64,000 nucleotides of DNA, taken from positions 744,001 through 808,000 of the forward strand of contig NZ_CP113060.1 in the NCBI RefSeq assembly GCF_026625725.1, given 5' to 3'. The stretch comes from Pseudomonas sp. SL4(2022). GTDB lineage: Bacteria > Pseudomonadota > Gammaproteobacteria > Pseudomonadales > Pseudomonadaceae. Made by a program: the position numbers and the translations under genes. Positions 1 through 8,962 of this stretch are shown here, one piece after another. The notes beneath the pieces are model-generated. The model made no database searches and had not been told where the DNA came from. It worked only from the letters and a program-made list of their open reading frames with translations. The number at the start of each line of letters is the position of its first letter. Positions within the stretch are counted from its first letter, which is position 1.

Positions 1-2074
1 CCAGTTGCGCGGTCGTGCCGCCACTACGGTCCTGGATAAAGCCCTCAAACCCGCCGGTGGTGCTCATACCGGTAATGGGCGGCGGGTTGAAGCTGAGGAC
101 CACACCGTCCTTCTGTGCAGCCCCCATGCCCATGAACTGGCCAGTGAGGTTGCGTGCATCCAATTCTGGCGTGGTGCGCTCACTCCAGTCTTTCAGGGGT
201 ACGAACGACACCCCCGCACTGCTGCGAGTACCAAAGGTCAGCACGTCAAAACCGGCAAACGTCACCACATCCTGCACGGCGGGGTGCTTCATTAACTGCT
301 GCGTCACGTCGCCGGTCAGCTTCTCAGTGCGGGTCAACGACGCGGCCGGTGGCAGGAAGTAGGCATTGATCACATAGCCCTGGTCTTCATTGGGCACCAG
401 GGAACTGGGCACTCGGTTGAACAGCAGCACCATCACCGCGATCATCGCACCGAACAGCAGCAGGCCGACCGCCGAACGTTTGAGGAAGAAGCGCACACCC
501 GCGGTGTAGCCATCGGTCAACTTGTCGAACACCCGGTTGAAGGCGCGGAATGGCGCAGCCGGCTCGTGATGCCCGGGTTTGAGCAACAAGGCGCAAAGCG
601 CCGGACTCAGGGTCAGGGCGACGATACCGGAGATCACCACCGATACGGCAATGGTGATGGCGAACTGTTTATACATCTCCCCCGCCAGACCGCCGAGGAA
701 GCCCACTGGCACAAAGACCGCACACAGTACCAACACAATGGCGATGATCGGCCCGGTGACTTCCTCCATGGCCTTGATGGTCGCCTCACGCGGGCCGATC
801 TTGTCAGTGGCCATCACCCGCTCAACGTTCTCAATCACCACAATCGCATCGTCCACCACGATGCCGATGGCCAGCACCATGCCGAACAACGTCAACAGGT
901 TGATCGAAAAACCAAGCATGTACATCCCGGCGAACGTACCGACCAGCGAAACGGGAATGGCCAGCACCGGGATAAGCGTAGCGCGCCAGTTCTGCAGGAA
1001 GATAAACACCACCAGCACCACCAGCACCAGTGCCTCGAAGAAGGTATGGATCACCTCTTCAATCGACACCTGCACGAATTTGGTGGTGTCGTACGGCACT
1101 TTGTAGGTCATGCCGCTGGGGAAGTTCTTCGACAGCCGCTCCAGCGTTGTGCTCACGGCCTCAGCAGTATTCAGAGCATTCGCGCCGGGCTGCAGGTAGA
1201 CACCGAAGGCGGCATTCTGCTGACCATTGAGCGAGGTCATCAGCGAGTAGTCCTGGGCACCCAGTTCGATCCGTGCAACATCCTTGAGCAACAGGCTGGC
1301 GCCGGTTTCATCGGTACGCAGAATCACATTCTCGAATTCTTTAGGGTCGGTGAAACGACCCTGGGTGGTCACGGTATAGGTGAAATCCTGCTCCTGCTTG
1401 AGTGGCTGCTGGCCGAAGCTGCCAGCGGCGAACTGTGAGTTCTGCTCGCGGATTGAATTGACCACATCGGTCGGCGTCAGGTTGTACTGTGCCAGCTTGT
1501 CCGGGCGCAGCCAGATGCGCATGGAATAGTCTTTCGAGCCGAACTGACTGACATCGCCCACGCCCGGCAGGCGCTTGAGTTCGTCGATCACGTTGATCAG
1601 CGCGTAGTTGCTGATATAAACAGGGTCGCGCGAGCCATCCGGCGAATACAGGGTCACCACCTGAAGAATGTCCGAGGACTTCTTCTGCACCTTGACGCCC
1701 TGCCGGCGCACCTCTTCCGGCAATTTGGCCAGGGCAGCCTGCACCCGGTTGTTGACGTCGATGGTGGCCTGGTCGGGGTCACGCCCCACCTCGAAGTACA
1801 CCGACAGGCTCATCGAGTTGCCGCCGGAGTTGGACTGCTGGTAAATCATCCCCTCCACGCCGTTGATCGACTGCTCCAGCGGCGCAGCCACGGTCTCGGC
1901 AATCACCTGGGCACTGGCGCCGGCATAGCTGGCGCTGACCGACACCTGCGGCGGAAGGATCTGTGGGTACTGAGCGATCGGCAGCGTGCGCATGGCCATC
2001 AGGCCCGCCAGCACGATGATGATCGAGATGACCGCGGCAAATACCGGGCGGTCGATAAAGAAGCGTGAGATCAC
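1..2074 (-). CDS. RND multidrug efflux permease (HAE-1/AcrB-like), partial
   Basis: Inner-membrane proton-driven drug exporter that would work with the adaptor encoded just upstream. The visible 691 codons start [20 protein letters not shown], the usual first transmembrane helix of AcrB/MexB-type pumps. They continue through the porter repeats to a TM4 segment with the paired aspartates of the proton relay ([13 protein letters not shown]). The family is about 1,040 residues, so roughly the last third lies beyond the window edge. The start is a GTG twelve bases after the adaptor stop, preceded by GGAG. Permease and adaptor therefore form one operon, read away from the TetR gene. The substrate cannot be told from the sequence. 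The gene downstream, possibly an outer-membrane channel, is not visible. Confidence 0.93.
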   Translation of the reverse strand, partial: MISRFFIDRPVFAAVISIIIVLAGLMAMRTLPIAQYPQILPPQVSVSASYAGASAQVIAETVAAPLEQSINGVEGMIYQQSNSGGNSMSLSVYFEVGRDPDQATIDVNNRVQAALAKLPEEVRRQGVKVQKKSSDILQVVTLYSPDGSRDPVYISNYALINVIDELKRLPGVGDVSQFGSKDYSMRIWLRPDKLAQYNLTPTDVVNSIREQNSQFAAGSFGQQPLKQEQDFTYTVTTQGRFTDPKEFENVILRTDETGASLLLKDVARIELGAQDYSLMTSLNGQQNAAFGVYLQPGANALNTAEAVSTTLERLSKNFPSGMTYKVPYDTTKFVQVSIEEVIHTFFEALVLVVLVVFIFLQNWRATLIPVLAIPVSLVGTFAGMYMLGFSINLLTLFGMVLAIGIVVDDAIVVIENVERVMATDKIGPREATIKAMEEVTGPIIAIVLVLCAVFVPVGFLGGLAGEMYKQFAITIAVSVVISGIVALTLSPALCALLLKPGHHEPAAPFRAFNRVFDKLTDGYTAGVRFFLKRSAVGLLLFGAMIAVMVLLFNRVPSSLVPNEDQGYVINAYFLPPAASLTRTEKLTGDVTQQLMKHPAVQDVVTFAGFDVLTFGTRSSAGVSFVPLKDWSERTTPELDARNLTGQFMGMGAAQKDGVVLSFNPPPITGMSTTGGFEGFIQDRSGGTTAQL

Positions 2075-2086
2075 CGGGGGCGCTCC

Positions 2087-3226
2087 TTAAGATTGGCTGG
2101 CGGCTGGGGCGGCAACTTTTACCGGCGTATCCGGGCGCACCTTGGGCAGGCCCTCGACAATCACCCGTTCACCGGCGCTTATGCCAGACACAATCACCCA
2201 GCGACCCTTGGCGGTGTGCCCGGTGGTGACCTGACGCATGCGCGCCACGCCGCCCTCATCGACTACGTAGACGAAAGTGCCGCCCGGCCCCTGAGCAATC
2301 GCCCGCTCCGGCAGGGTCATGGCGTTGGGAATGCTCAGCCCCCTGACCTGCACGCGAACAAACTGGCCCGGCAGCAACTTCTGATCCGGGTTAGGCACGA
2401 CAGCGCGGGCACTGACGGTGCCCGTACCACGGTCAACCAGGCTGTCGGTGAAATCGACTTTACCTTCCAGCGGATAGACACTGCCGTCGCCGAGTTTGAT
2501 CTGCACGCTCATCTTGCCGTCTTCCGGCAGCACCAGGCTGCCGTTCTGCAGGCCGCTGCGCACGCTTTCCACATCGGAATCCGGGGCGGCGAAGTTGACG
2601 TAGATCGGGTCCAGCTGAGTGATATTGCTCAGCAGGCTGGCACTCGGGTCGCCGGCAACCACCAGACTGCCCTCGGACACGGTTTCCTTGCTGGTGATTC
2701 CTGAAATTGGGGCTTTCACCGTGGTGTAATCGAGGTCGATCTGTTTGGACTGCACCTCGGCCTCGGCCGCCTGGATGTTCGCTTTGCTCTGCTCGAAGTT
2801 GGAGACGGCATTGTCCAGTTCGCTTTCGCTGGCAAACCCTTTCTTCTGCAGCTCACGGATACGCTTGAGGTCACGTTCGGTCTGCCGGTAGCGCGCCTGC
2901 TCCTGCGCCAGCGCGCCTTTGGCCCGGCTCAACGCCGCCTGATAGGTACGCGAGTCGATACGGAACATCACCTGGCCCTGTTTGACCTGGCTGCCTTCCA
3001 GGTAAGTACGCTCCTGCAGGATGCCGCTGACCTGAGCGCGCACTTGAACTTCACGAAAGCCTGCCGTACGTGCGGAATATTCCAGCTCCAAGGGCAATGA
3101 TGCAGCTTGAACGATTTCCACAACAACTTCGGGAGCCGGCGGTGCATCAGCAGCATGCAGTGAGGAAGCCAGGGTAGCGAGCAACAGGGAGCCGGCAACG
3201 ACCGGCATATGACGGGCAAAAAGCAT
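2087..3226 (-). CDS. RND efflux periplasmic adaptor (membrane fusion protein)
   Basis: Periplasmic adaptor linking the RND permease to an outer-membrane channel. The chosen ATG at 3226 follows CGGAGAC and gives 379 residues. It opens with a signal peptide (MLFARHMPVVAGSLLLATLASSLHAADA). There is no lipobox cysteine, unlike MexA/AcrA, so the protein would be soluble or held by its partners. Next come the barrel-sandwich hybrid half (about residues 45-80), a long alpha-helical hairpin rich in Q, E and K (about 85-150), the second lipoyl half (VKAPISGITSKETVSEGSLV) and beta-barrel domains. A longer ATG-type start at 3271 would put extra residues before the signal peptide and overlap the operator, so I rejected it. 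Confidence 0.92.
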   Translation of the reverse strand: MLFARHMPVVAGSLLLATLASSLHAADAPPAPEVVVEIVQAASLPLELEYSARTAGFREVQVRAQVSGILQERTYLEGSQVKQGQVMFRIDSRTYQAALSRAKGALAQEQARYRQTERDLKRIRELQKKGFASESELDNAVSNFEQSKANIQAAEAEVQSKQIDLDYTTVKAPISGITSKETVSEGSLVVAGDPSASLLSNITQLDPIYVNFAAPDSDVESVRSGLQNGSLVLPEDGKMSVQIKLGDGSVYPLEGKVDFTDSLVDRGTGTVSARAVVPNPDQKLLPGQFVRVQVRGLSIPNAMTLPERAIAQGPGGTFVYVVDEGGVARMRQVTTGHTAKGRWVIVSGISAGERVIVEGLPKVRPDTPVKVAAPAASQS

Positions 3227-3277
3227 GAATGTCTCCGAGAACACGCAGGGCGCAACATTTGAGACTGGCAATGCTAG

Positions 3278-3299
3278 TTACATACACAAGTGTTTGTAA
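3278..3299. promoter_or_regulatory. Palindromic operator for the divergent TetR repressor / RND pump
   Basis: A 22-bp imperfect inverted repeat lies in the 139-bp divergent intergenic region. The left arm is TTACATACACA and the right arm AGTGTTTGTAA, with 9 of 11 positions symmetric. Spacing and sequence resemble AcrR/TtgR-type operators (TACATNCA...TGNATGTA). It sits upstream of the adaptor ATG (3226) and of tetR (3366), so one bound dimer could repress both directions. Binding by the adjacent TetR protein is inferred. Confidence 0.65.
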
Positions 3300-3365
3300 A
3301 TAGAATATTGCCCCTCGATTCATTACACTTCGCGTTTGAGCCTAGCCAGAAATCCGCCTGCCGCC

Positions 3366-4022
3366 ATGCGCCGAACCAAAGAAGACGCCGAAAAAACCCG
3401 CCGCGCCATTCTCGAGGCTGCCGAAACGCTGTTCCTGGAAAAAGGCGTGGCGCACACCAGTCTGGAGCACATTGCGCGGCATGCCGGGGTAACGCGCGGT
3501 GCGGTGTATTGGCACTTTGCCAACAAGGCCGACCTGTTCAATGCCATGCTCAATCAGGTGCGGCTGCCGCCGGAACAGCTGGCCGAACGTATGCGCGGCT
3601 GCCCCGAGCACGACCCGCTGCAGACCCTGCGCGAGTTGTGTATCGAGGCCATCGAGAACCTGGCCCGCGAGCCGCAGAAGAAACGTATCTTCACCATCCT
3701 GCTGCGCAAGTGTGAGTTCACCGAAGAACTGCGCGAGGCCGAAGAGCGCCAAGAGGCCTTTATCAACCTGTTTATCGCGCTCTGCGAACAGCAGTTCAAC
3801 ACGCCGTCAGTCCGCCTGCGCCTGCATCCCGGGCTGACGCCGCGCCTGGCCGCTCGCACCGTGCATGCACTGCTGATTGGCCTGTTCTACGACTGGTCGC
3901 GCGACCCCAATCTGTTCGACCCGCTCAGCGACACCGCGCCCATGGTCGACGCCTGCTTTCGCGGCCTGATCTGCGACTGGCCAGCCACCGAACTACTGGA
4001 TCAGGCCAAACCGACCCCATAA
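3366..4022 (+). CDS. TetR/AcrR-family repressor of the RND pump
   Basis: Local drug-responsive repressor, most like AcrR/TtgR/NalC-type regulators next to RND operons. The start at 3366 gives 218 residues beginning MRRTKEDAEKTRRAILEAAETLFLEKG, the standard TetR N-terminus. The helix-turn-helix follows (SLEHIARHAGVTRGAVYWHFANKADLF, about residues 33-59). The C-terminal two thirds is the helical ligand and dimer domain. The gene is divergent from the pump genes with a palindromic operator between them. Its last 22 bases overlap the end of the convergent copZ gene, an unusual tail-to-tail coding overlap. Confidence 0.9.
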   Translation: MRRTKEDAEKTRRAILEAAETLFLEKGVAHTSLEHIARHAGVTRGAVYWHFANKADLFNAMLNQVRLPPEQLAERMRGCPEHDPLQTLRELCIEAIENLAREPQKKRIFTILLRKCEFTEELREAEERQEAFINLFIALCEQQFNTPSVRLRLHPGLTPRLAARTVHALLIGLFYDWSRDPNLFDPLSDTAPMVDACFRGLICDWPATELLDQAKPTP

Positions 4023-4213
4023 CCGGCTTCGGCAATGGCGATGATCAACTGATCGCTGGGCAGGCTGCTGCTGACTCGCACTTCACCGCCCTGCAGCTTC
4101 ACCTTCACCTCAGCCGCCGCATCACGCGCCAGCACAGCGTCAGTCACAGCCTTGACGCAATGCGCACAGGTCATGCCTTCAACCCGGAATGTATGAACGC
4201 TTGCTGCTTGCAT
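4001..4213 (-). CDS. copZ: Copper chaperone CopZ (single HMA domain)
   Basis: Small cytosolic Cu(I) chaperone of 70 residues, the usual length of a lone heavy-metal-associated domain. The metal site is GMTCAHC (Cys16 and Cys19), and the fold ends in the typical AIAEAGY segment. It is divergent from copA. A CueR-type box lies upstream in its own promoter (4255-4275), so it should be induced by copper together with copA. The 3' end overlaps the convergent tetR by 22 bp. CopZ is expected to pass copper to the CopA ATPase or to the CueR sensor. Confidence 0.87.
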   Translation of the reverse strand: MQAASVHTFRVEGMTCAHCVKAVTDAVLARDAAAEVKVKLQGGEVRVSSSLPSDQLIIAIAEAGYGVGLA

Positions 4214-4254
4214 CGGTTATCACCTTACTCATCTGGAATAGGCGCACAGTGTCC

Positions 4255-4275
4255 CCCTTGCCAACGGGGGAAGGT
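4255..4275 (-). promoter_or_regulatory. CueR-type operator/promoter of copZ
   Basis: On the minus strand a 21-bp MerR-class dyad reads ACCTTCCC-N5-GGCAAGGG. It closely matches CueR boxes (ACCTT...AAGGT family). It overlaps a TTGACC -35 element, with a GACACT-like -10 about 19-20 bp further on, the long spacer typical of MerR-family promoters. It faces copZ. Confidence 0.7.
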
Positions 4276-4371
4276 CAAGCCCTAAAAATTGCCGGGCGCG
4301 CCTTGTAACCGTTATGCGGCAACGCACCGCAGGCACACATGCAGAGTGGCAGGCGAATGCATTGGCACTTG

Positions 4372-4392
4372 ACCTTGCCAAGGTGGCAAGGT
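4372..4392 (+). promoter_or_regulatory. CueR-type operator/promoter of copA
   Basis: A perfect 8-bp dyad, ACCTTGCC-N5-GGCAAGGT, forms a 21-bp CueR box. A TTGACC -35 hexamer (4369-4374) overlaps its left arm. The overlong spacer to a weak -10 (GATCCT, about 4394) is typical of MerR-activated promoters. It lies 35 bp before the copA ATG. CueR is encoded just downstream of copA. Confidence 0.82.
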
Positions 4393-4426
4393 TGATCCTG
4401 CCGGGAATTGCTATGGAGGATCGCGC

Positions 4427-6814
4427 ATGTCCAACCTCATCCACTTCGACCTGCCGATTGCCGGCATGACCTGCGCCAGCTGTGCCGGGCGGGTCGAGCG
4501 CGCCCTGGCCAAGGTGGCCGATGTCGTCAGTGTCAGCATCAACCTGGCCAGTGAACAGGCACGCGTCAAAGCGCCCGCGGGCAGCCTGGAACAACTGGTC
4601 AACGCCGTCAGCGCGGCCGGTTATGCGGTGCCCAGCGAGCGTCTGGAGCTAAGTCTGGACGGCATGACCTGCGCCAGCTGCGCGGGCCGAATCGAACGCG
4701 CCCTGACGCAGCAACCGGGCGTGCTCTCGGTAAGCGTCAACCTGGCCAGCGAGCGTGCGCAGTTACAGGTGCTGCGCGGCACTGATCACCAGGTTCTGCT
4801 ACAGGCCGTCAGCCAGGCCGGCTACCGCGCCAGCCTGCTCGGCGATACACCCCAGACACACCCCACCGGCGAGCGGCCCCTGCAGCGCGAACGCTGGTCA
4901 CTGCTGCTGGCGATTGTGCTGACCGTACCGCTGGTCATTCCCATGCTCGTCGCCCCCTTCGGCCTGCACTGGATGCTGCCAGCCTGGCTGCAGTTCGCCC
5001 TGGCCACGCCGGTGCAATTTATCTTCGGCGCGCGCTTCTACCGCGCGGCCTGGAGCGCTCTGCGCGCCCGTGCCGGCAATATGGACCAGCTGGTGGCCAT
5101 CGGCACCAGCGCCGCTTACGGGTTGAGCCTGTATCAATGGGCGATAAGTCCGGCGGGCAGCATGCCGCATCTGTATTTCGAAGCCTCGGCGGTGATCATC
5201 ACACTGATTCTGCTCGGCAAGTACCTGGAACGCCGCGCCAAACGCCAGACCAGCAGCGCCATCCGCGCACTGCAAGCGCTGCGTCCGGAGCGCGCCTTAC
5301 GTCTGCAGGATGGCGTCGAGCAATGGGTGGCGCTGGGTGAGCTGCAACTGGGCGACACCATCGTGGTCAAGCCCGGCGAACGCTTCCCGGTCGATGGCCT
5401 GGTCCGCGAAGGCCAGAGTCATGCAGACGAAGCGCTGATCAGCGGCGAGAGCCTGCCGCAACCCAAACAGCCGGGTGACCGCGTCACCGCCGGGGCCATC
5501 AACGGCGAAGGCCGCCTGCTGGTGGAAACCACCGCCCTGGGCGCGGAAACCGTGCTGTCGCGGATTATTCGCCTGGTCGAAGATGCCCAGGCGGCGAAAG
5601 CGCCGATCCAGAAGCTGGTGGATAAAGTCAGCCAGGTCTTCGTGCCCAGTGTGCTGCTGATCGCTCTGGCCACCCTGCTCGGCTGGCTGCTGCTTGGCGC
5701 GGATGTCGAAACCGCGCTGCTAAATGCCGTGGCGGTGCTGGTCATCGCCTGCCCCTGCGCCCTCGGCCTGGCCACGCCCACGGCGATCATGGCCGGCACC
5801 GGCGTGGCGGCGCGCCACGGCATCCTGATCAAAGACGCCGAAGCCCTGGAAATCGCCCATTCGGTAACCCTGGTGGCTTTCGACAAAACCGGCACCCTGA
5901 CCTCTGGCGCGCCGCGCATCGCCCATCTGCGCGCGGTCGATGGCGACACAACTCAACTGCTGCAACTGGCCGGCGCCCTGCAACGCGGCAGCGAACATCC
6001 GCTGGCCAAAGCGGTATTGGATCAGTGCACAGAGCAGCAGCTGCACCTTGCCGACGTCAGCAACAGCAAGGCGCTGGCCGGGCGCGGTATCGCCGGGCAG
6101 ATCGGCGAGCGGCAACTGGCACTGGGCAACAAACGCCTGCTGGAAGAACACTTCCTGCACCACGATGAACTGGCCGCCGACGCCCTGGCCTGGGAAGCCG
6201 AAGGCCGCACCCTGTCCTGGCTGCTGGAATTGGCGCCGCAACCGCAGGTGCTCGGCCTATTTGCCTTTGGCGACACACTTAAACCAGGCGCAGCCGAGGC
6301 CATCGCCGCGCTGACCGCTCAAGGCATTGCCAGCCACCTGATCAGCGGCGACAACCCCGGCAGCGTCAAGGCCGTGGCTGCAGCGTTAGGCATCAGTGCC
6401 GCGCACGCCGACGTGCTACCAGCGGACAAGGCGGCGATCATCAGCGCGCTGGAAAAACACGCGGTGGTGGCCATGGTCGGCGACGGCATCAACGACGCGC
6501 CAGCGCTGGCCGCCGCTGATGTCGGCATCGCCATGGGCAGCGGCACCGATGTGGCCATGCACGCCGCTGGCATCACCCTGATGCGCGGCGACCCGCGTCT
6601 GGTGGCTGACGCCCTGGAGATCAGCCGACGCACCTACAGCAAGATCCGCCAGAACCTGTTCTGGGCCTTCGCCTATAACCTGATCGGTATTCCGCTGGCC
6701 GCCGCCGGCCTGCTTAACCCGATGCTCGCCGGCGCCGCCATGGCGCTGTCCAGCGTCAGCGTGGTGAGCAATGCGTTGCTGCTGAAAACCTGGAAACCCA
6801 AGGACCACAAATGA
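4427..6814 (+). CDS. copA: Cu(I)-exporting P1B-type ATPase CopA
   Basis: Pumps Cu(I) out of the cytoplasm using ATP. The protein has 795 residues. It carries two N-terminal HMA domains, each with GMTCASC (Cys16/19 and Cys82/85). Membrane helices follow from about residue 157. The actuator loop has SGES (about 339-342), the transmembrane metal site is CPC (442-444), and the phosphorylation site is DKTGT (Asp486). The hinge motif [10 protein letters not shown] lies near residue 690. The ATG is preceded by GGAGG at proper spacing. A CueR box stands in the promoter, and the cueR gene follows 22 bp downstream, probably in the same transcript. Confidence 0.96.
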   Translation: MSNLIHFDLPIAGMTCASCAGRVERALAKVADVVSVSINLASEQARVKAPAGSLEQLVNAVSAAGYAVPSERLELSLDGMTCASCAGRIERALTQQPGVLSVSVNLASERAQLQVLRGTDHQVLLQAVSQAGYRASLLGDTPQTHPTGERPLQRERWSLLLAIVLTVPLVIPMLVAPFGLHWMLPAWLQFALATPVQFIFGARFYRAAWSALRARAGNMDQLVAIGTSAAYGLSLYQWAISPAGSMPHLYFEASAVIITLILLGKYLERRAKRQTSSAIRALQALRPERALRLQDGVEQWVALGELQLGDTIVVKPGERFPVDGLVREGQSHADEALISGESLPQPKQPGDRVTAGAINGEGRLLVETTALGAETVLSRIIRLVEDAQAAKAPIQKLVDKVSQVFVPSVLLIALATLLGWLLLGADVETALLNAVAVLVIACPCALGLATPTAIMAGTGVAARHGILIKDAEALEIAHSVTLVAFDKTGTLTSGAPRIAHLRAVDGDTTQLLQLAGALQRGSEHPLAKAVLDQCTEQQLHLADVSNSKALAGRGIAGQIGERQLALGNKRLLEEHFLHHDELAADALAWEAEGRTLSWLLELAPQPQVLGLFAFGDTLKPGAAEAIAALTAQGIASHLISGDNPGSVKAVAAALGISAAHADVLPADKAAIISALEKHAVVAMVGDGINDAPALAAADVGIAMGSGTDVAMHAAGITLMRGDPRLVADALEISRRTYSKIRQNLFWAFAYNLIGIPLAAAGLLNPMLAGAAMALSSVSVVSNALLLKTWKPKDHK

Positions 6815-6836
6815 GCCACAGGGCAGGAGATGCAGG

Positions 6837-7235
6837 ATGAATATCGGCCAAGCCGCCCAGCAAACCGGCCTGAGCGCCAAGATGATTCGCTACTACGAAA
6901 GCATCGACCTGCTACCCGCCGCCGGCCGCAGCGACAGCGGCTATCGCCAATACAGCCCGCAGGATCTGCATCGCCTGGCGTTTATCAAACGCTCACGCGA
7001 CCTGGGCTTTTCCCTGGCCGAAGTCAGCCAACTACTGGCTCTGTGGCAAGACCGTCAACGCGCCAGCGCCGACGTCAAAGCCCTGGCCGCTGCCCATATC
7101 AACGAACTGGAACGCAAAATCGGCGAACTCAGCGGCCTGCGCGACACGCTCAAGGAGTTGATGGACAGCTGCCAGGGCAACGACCGTCCGGACTGCCCGA
7201 TCCTCAGGGATCTGGAGTCAGGGTGCGGTCATTGA
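6837..7235 (+). CDS. cueR: Copper-sensing MerR-family activator CueR
   Basis: Transcriptional activator that binds Cu(I), Ag(I) or Au(I). The 132 residues begin with the MerR winged-helix (MNIGQAAQQTGLSAKMIRYYE...GYRQY). A dimerisation helix follows, then a metal loop with Cys112 and Cys120 (CQGNDRPDC). These are the same residue numbers as the two ligands of E. coli CueR. A third cysteine lies near the C-terminus (Cys130). The gene follows copA at 22 bp and should control both CueR-type boxes seen upstream. Confidence 0.93.
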   Translation: MNIGQAAQQTGLSAKMIRYYESIDLLPAAGRSDSGYRQYSPQDLHRLAFIKRSRDLGFSLAEVSQLLALWQDRQRASADVKALAAAHINELERKIGELSGLRDTLKELMDSCQGNDRPDCPILRDLESGCGH

Positions 7236-7237
7236 GT

Positions 7238-7270
7238 ATCCATCCACCAATTGCGGCACCGGTGATGGAT
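7238..7270. repeat. Imperfect hairpin after cueR
   Basis: ATCCATCCACC pairs with GGTGATGGAT across a 12-base loop with one bulge. The flank (GAGCGGAGCGCC ... CCCACCCTAC) resembles the debris of short palindromic repeats common between Pseudomonas genes. It lies between the convergent cueR and the HAD gene and may end transcription, but has no U tract. Confidence 0.35.
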
Positions 7271-7303
7271 GAGCGGAGCGCCAGCTACGCGCCCCGACCC
7301 ACC

Positions 7304-7891
7304 CTACAACAGGCCGTTTAACGCCCGGCAATCCACGGCGAAATGGTCGGCCAACTCCGGCCAGGGGTTTTCCGGCAAGTTGACCAGCACGCTGCGCGCC
7401 CCGACGGCGCGGGCGCATTCCAGGTCAAAGCGGTAATCACCGACCATGACCAACTCGCTCGGCGCGACCTGCCAGGTTCGGGCGAAATGCAGCAAGCCGC
7501 CCGGATCAGGCTTGGGCGGTGCTTCGTCACGGCCGATCACGTCAGGCACGGCAAAACAGTCATCCAGGCCAATCGCGCGCAAGGTCAGCAGCGCCAGCTC
7601 ATGAGCATTGCGGGTCAGGATGCCCAGACGGCAACCACGCGCGCGCAATTCACGCACCAGTTCAATCGCCCCTGGCGCGGGCTGCGAAGCCAGGGCCAAT
7701 TCACGCTCATGCTCCAGCAGCCAGGCATGCTTGGCGGTCGCGACGGCCTCCGGCAACCCAGCCAGATGCCCGAGGATGTCGTCCGCCAGTGGAATATCCA
7801 GCGCTCGCTTGATGGCCTCGAAATCGTGCACCGCCAGGGTCAGGGTGCCGTCCATATCGAACACCCAATGGCGGGCCGCGCTCAGACTCAT
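7304..7891 (-). CDS. HAD-superfamily hydrolase (phosphoglycolate-phosphatase-like)
   Basis: Predicted small-molecule phosphatase with HAD motif I DMDGTLT near residue 13 (nucleophile Asp). Motif II is ILTRN, the motif III lysine lies in PPKPDPGG, and motif IV is GDYRFDLE. The ATG at 7891 gives 195 residues and has GAGG upstream. That ribosome site is provided by the second copy of a 20-bp tandem duplication that repeats the end of the upstream tesB gene. A GTG at 7924 would overlap tesB and was not chosen. The physiological substrate is unknown. Confidence 0.8.
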   Translation of the reverse strand: MSLSAARHWVFDMDGTLTLAVHDFEAIKRALDIPLADDILGHLAGLPEAVATAKHAWLLEHERELALASQPAPGAIELVRELRARGCRLGILTRNAHELALLTLRAIGLDDCFAVPDVIGRDEAPPKPDPGGLLHFARTWQVAPSELVMVGDYRFDLECARAVGARSVLVNLPENPWPELADHFAVDCRALNGLL

Positions 7892-7926
7892 TTCCAGTCC
7901 TCGCGTCTCATTTCCAATCCTCACGG
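7887..7926. repeat. 20-bp tandem duplication at the tesB-HAD junction
   Basis: Two adjacent 20-bp units (7887-7906 and 7907-7926) match at 17 of 20 positions. On the minus strand each encodes the tail R-E-D-W-K-stop. The upstream unit is the real tesB end. The other repeats it and supplies the Shine-Dalgarno-like GAGG for the HAD gene. Confidence 0.8.
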
Positions 7927-8777
7927 ATTCGGGTCAAGCCCTCCTGCGCCACCGAGGCCACCAACTGGCCCTGGCGGTTAAAGATGCTGCCACGGGAGAA
8001 GCCACGGGCGTTACCGGCCCAGGGGCTGTCCATGCTGTACAGCAGCCAGTCGTCCATGCGCAGGTTGCCATGGAACCACAGCGAATGGTCGAGACTGGCG
8101 ACCTGCATAAACTTCTGCCACACCGACACGCCATGCGGGAGCATCGAGGTGGTCAGCAGATTGAAATCACTGGCGTAGGCCAGCAGCAACTTGTGCAGCT
8201 GCGGCTCATCCGGCAATTCACCGGCGGCGCGAAACCACACATGCTTGACAGGGTCGCACGGCTTGGGCGCGAACGGGTTGCTCAGGGTCACCGGCCGGAT
8301 TTCAATCGGTTTGTCGCTAATCGCCCGCTCGCGCATGCGCTCAGGCAAGGCATTGACCACCAGGCGGGCCAGTTCGGTTTCCGACTTCAATTCATCCGGC
8401 CCTGGCACATCCGGCATCGGGTTCTGGTGATGGAAGCCTTCTTCATCGAATTGAAAGGAGGCGCTGCAGGTAAAGATCGGTTTGCCCTTCTGGATCGCCG
8501 TCACCCGCCGCGTGCTGAAACTGCCGCCATCGCGCACGCGATCGACCTGATAGACCACCGGCAGCGCGGCATCGCCAGGGCGTAAAAAATAGCCATGCAT
8601 GGAGTGCACGTGGCGCTCAGGCTCAACCGTCTGGCTGGCCGCCGACACGCACTGACCGAGCACCTGGCCGCCGAACAACTGGCGAAAGCCGAGGTCCTGA
8701 CTGACGCCGCGAAACAGATTCTCTTCGATGGTTTCCAGGGTCAGCAGGGCGACCAACTCATTCAACACCTGACTCAT
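7908..8777 (-). CDS. tesB: Acyl-CoA thioesterase II
   Basis: Hydrolyses acyl-CoA to free fatty acid and CoA in the cytoplasm. The ATG at 8777 follows CAGGAG and gives 289 residues, the normal TesB length. A longer frame reaches 9002 but begins with unrelated residues. It has two hot-dog domains: N-terminal segment FRGVSQDLGFRQLFGGQVLGQ, then HSMHGYFLRPGD and RRVTAIQKGKPIF. The C-terminal domain carries WFHGNLRMDDWLLY and the TesB-typical SPWAGNARGF. Its last codons are duplicated in tandem just downstream. Confidence 0.93.
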   Translation of the reverse strand: MSQVLNELVALLTLETIEENLFRGVSQDLGFRQLFGGQVLGQCVSAASQTVEPERHVHSMHGYFLRPGDAALPVVYQVDRVRDGGSFSTRRVTAIQKGKPIFTCSASFQFDEEGFHHQNPMPDVPGPDELKSETELARLVVNALPERMRERAISDKPIEIRPVTLSNPFAPKPCDPVKHVWFRAAGELPDEPQLHKLLLAYASDFNLLTTSMLPHGVSVWQKFMQVASLDHSLWFHGNLRMDDWLLYSMDSPWAGNARGFSRGSIFNRQGQLVASVAQEGLTRIREDWK

Positions 8778-8962
8778 GCACACTCTCCTGTTAACGCATC
8801 TGGCTGGGGGGCGAGATGGTAAAGACTTTGCCAACGCTTGTCGGCCCGACTGAAAGATGGATGTGGACAATAATGGCAGCATTCTAGCCAATCGAGCGCC
8901 GGGCTTGAGCACAAGCAGAACCTGCCGCCATACTTTGGCCACCTCTGCCCGAGCCTGCCACC

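Noticed and set aside
566..1438. 290-codon plus-strand open frame
   Set aside because: Antisense to the RND permease. The histidine- and glutamine-rich translation is typical of a shadow frame.
4362..4384. Possible sigma-54 promoter (TGGCAC...TTGC) before copA
   Set aside because: Spacing between the GG and GC elements is one base too long, and the same bases form a perfect CueR box with a -35, which explains them better.
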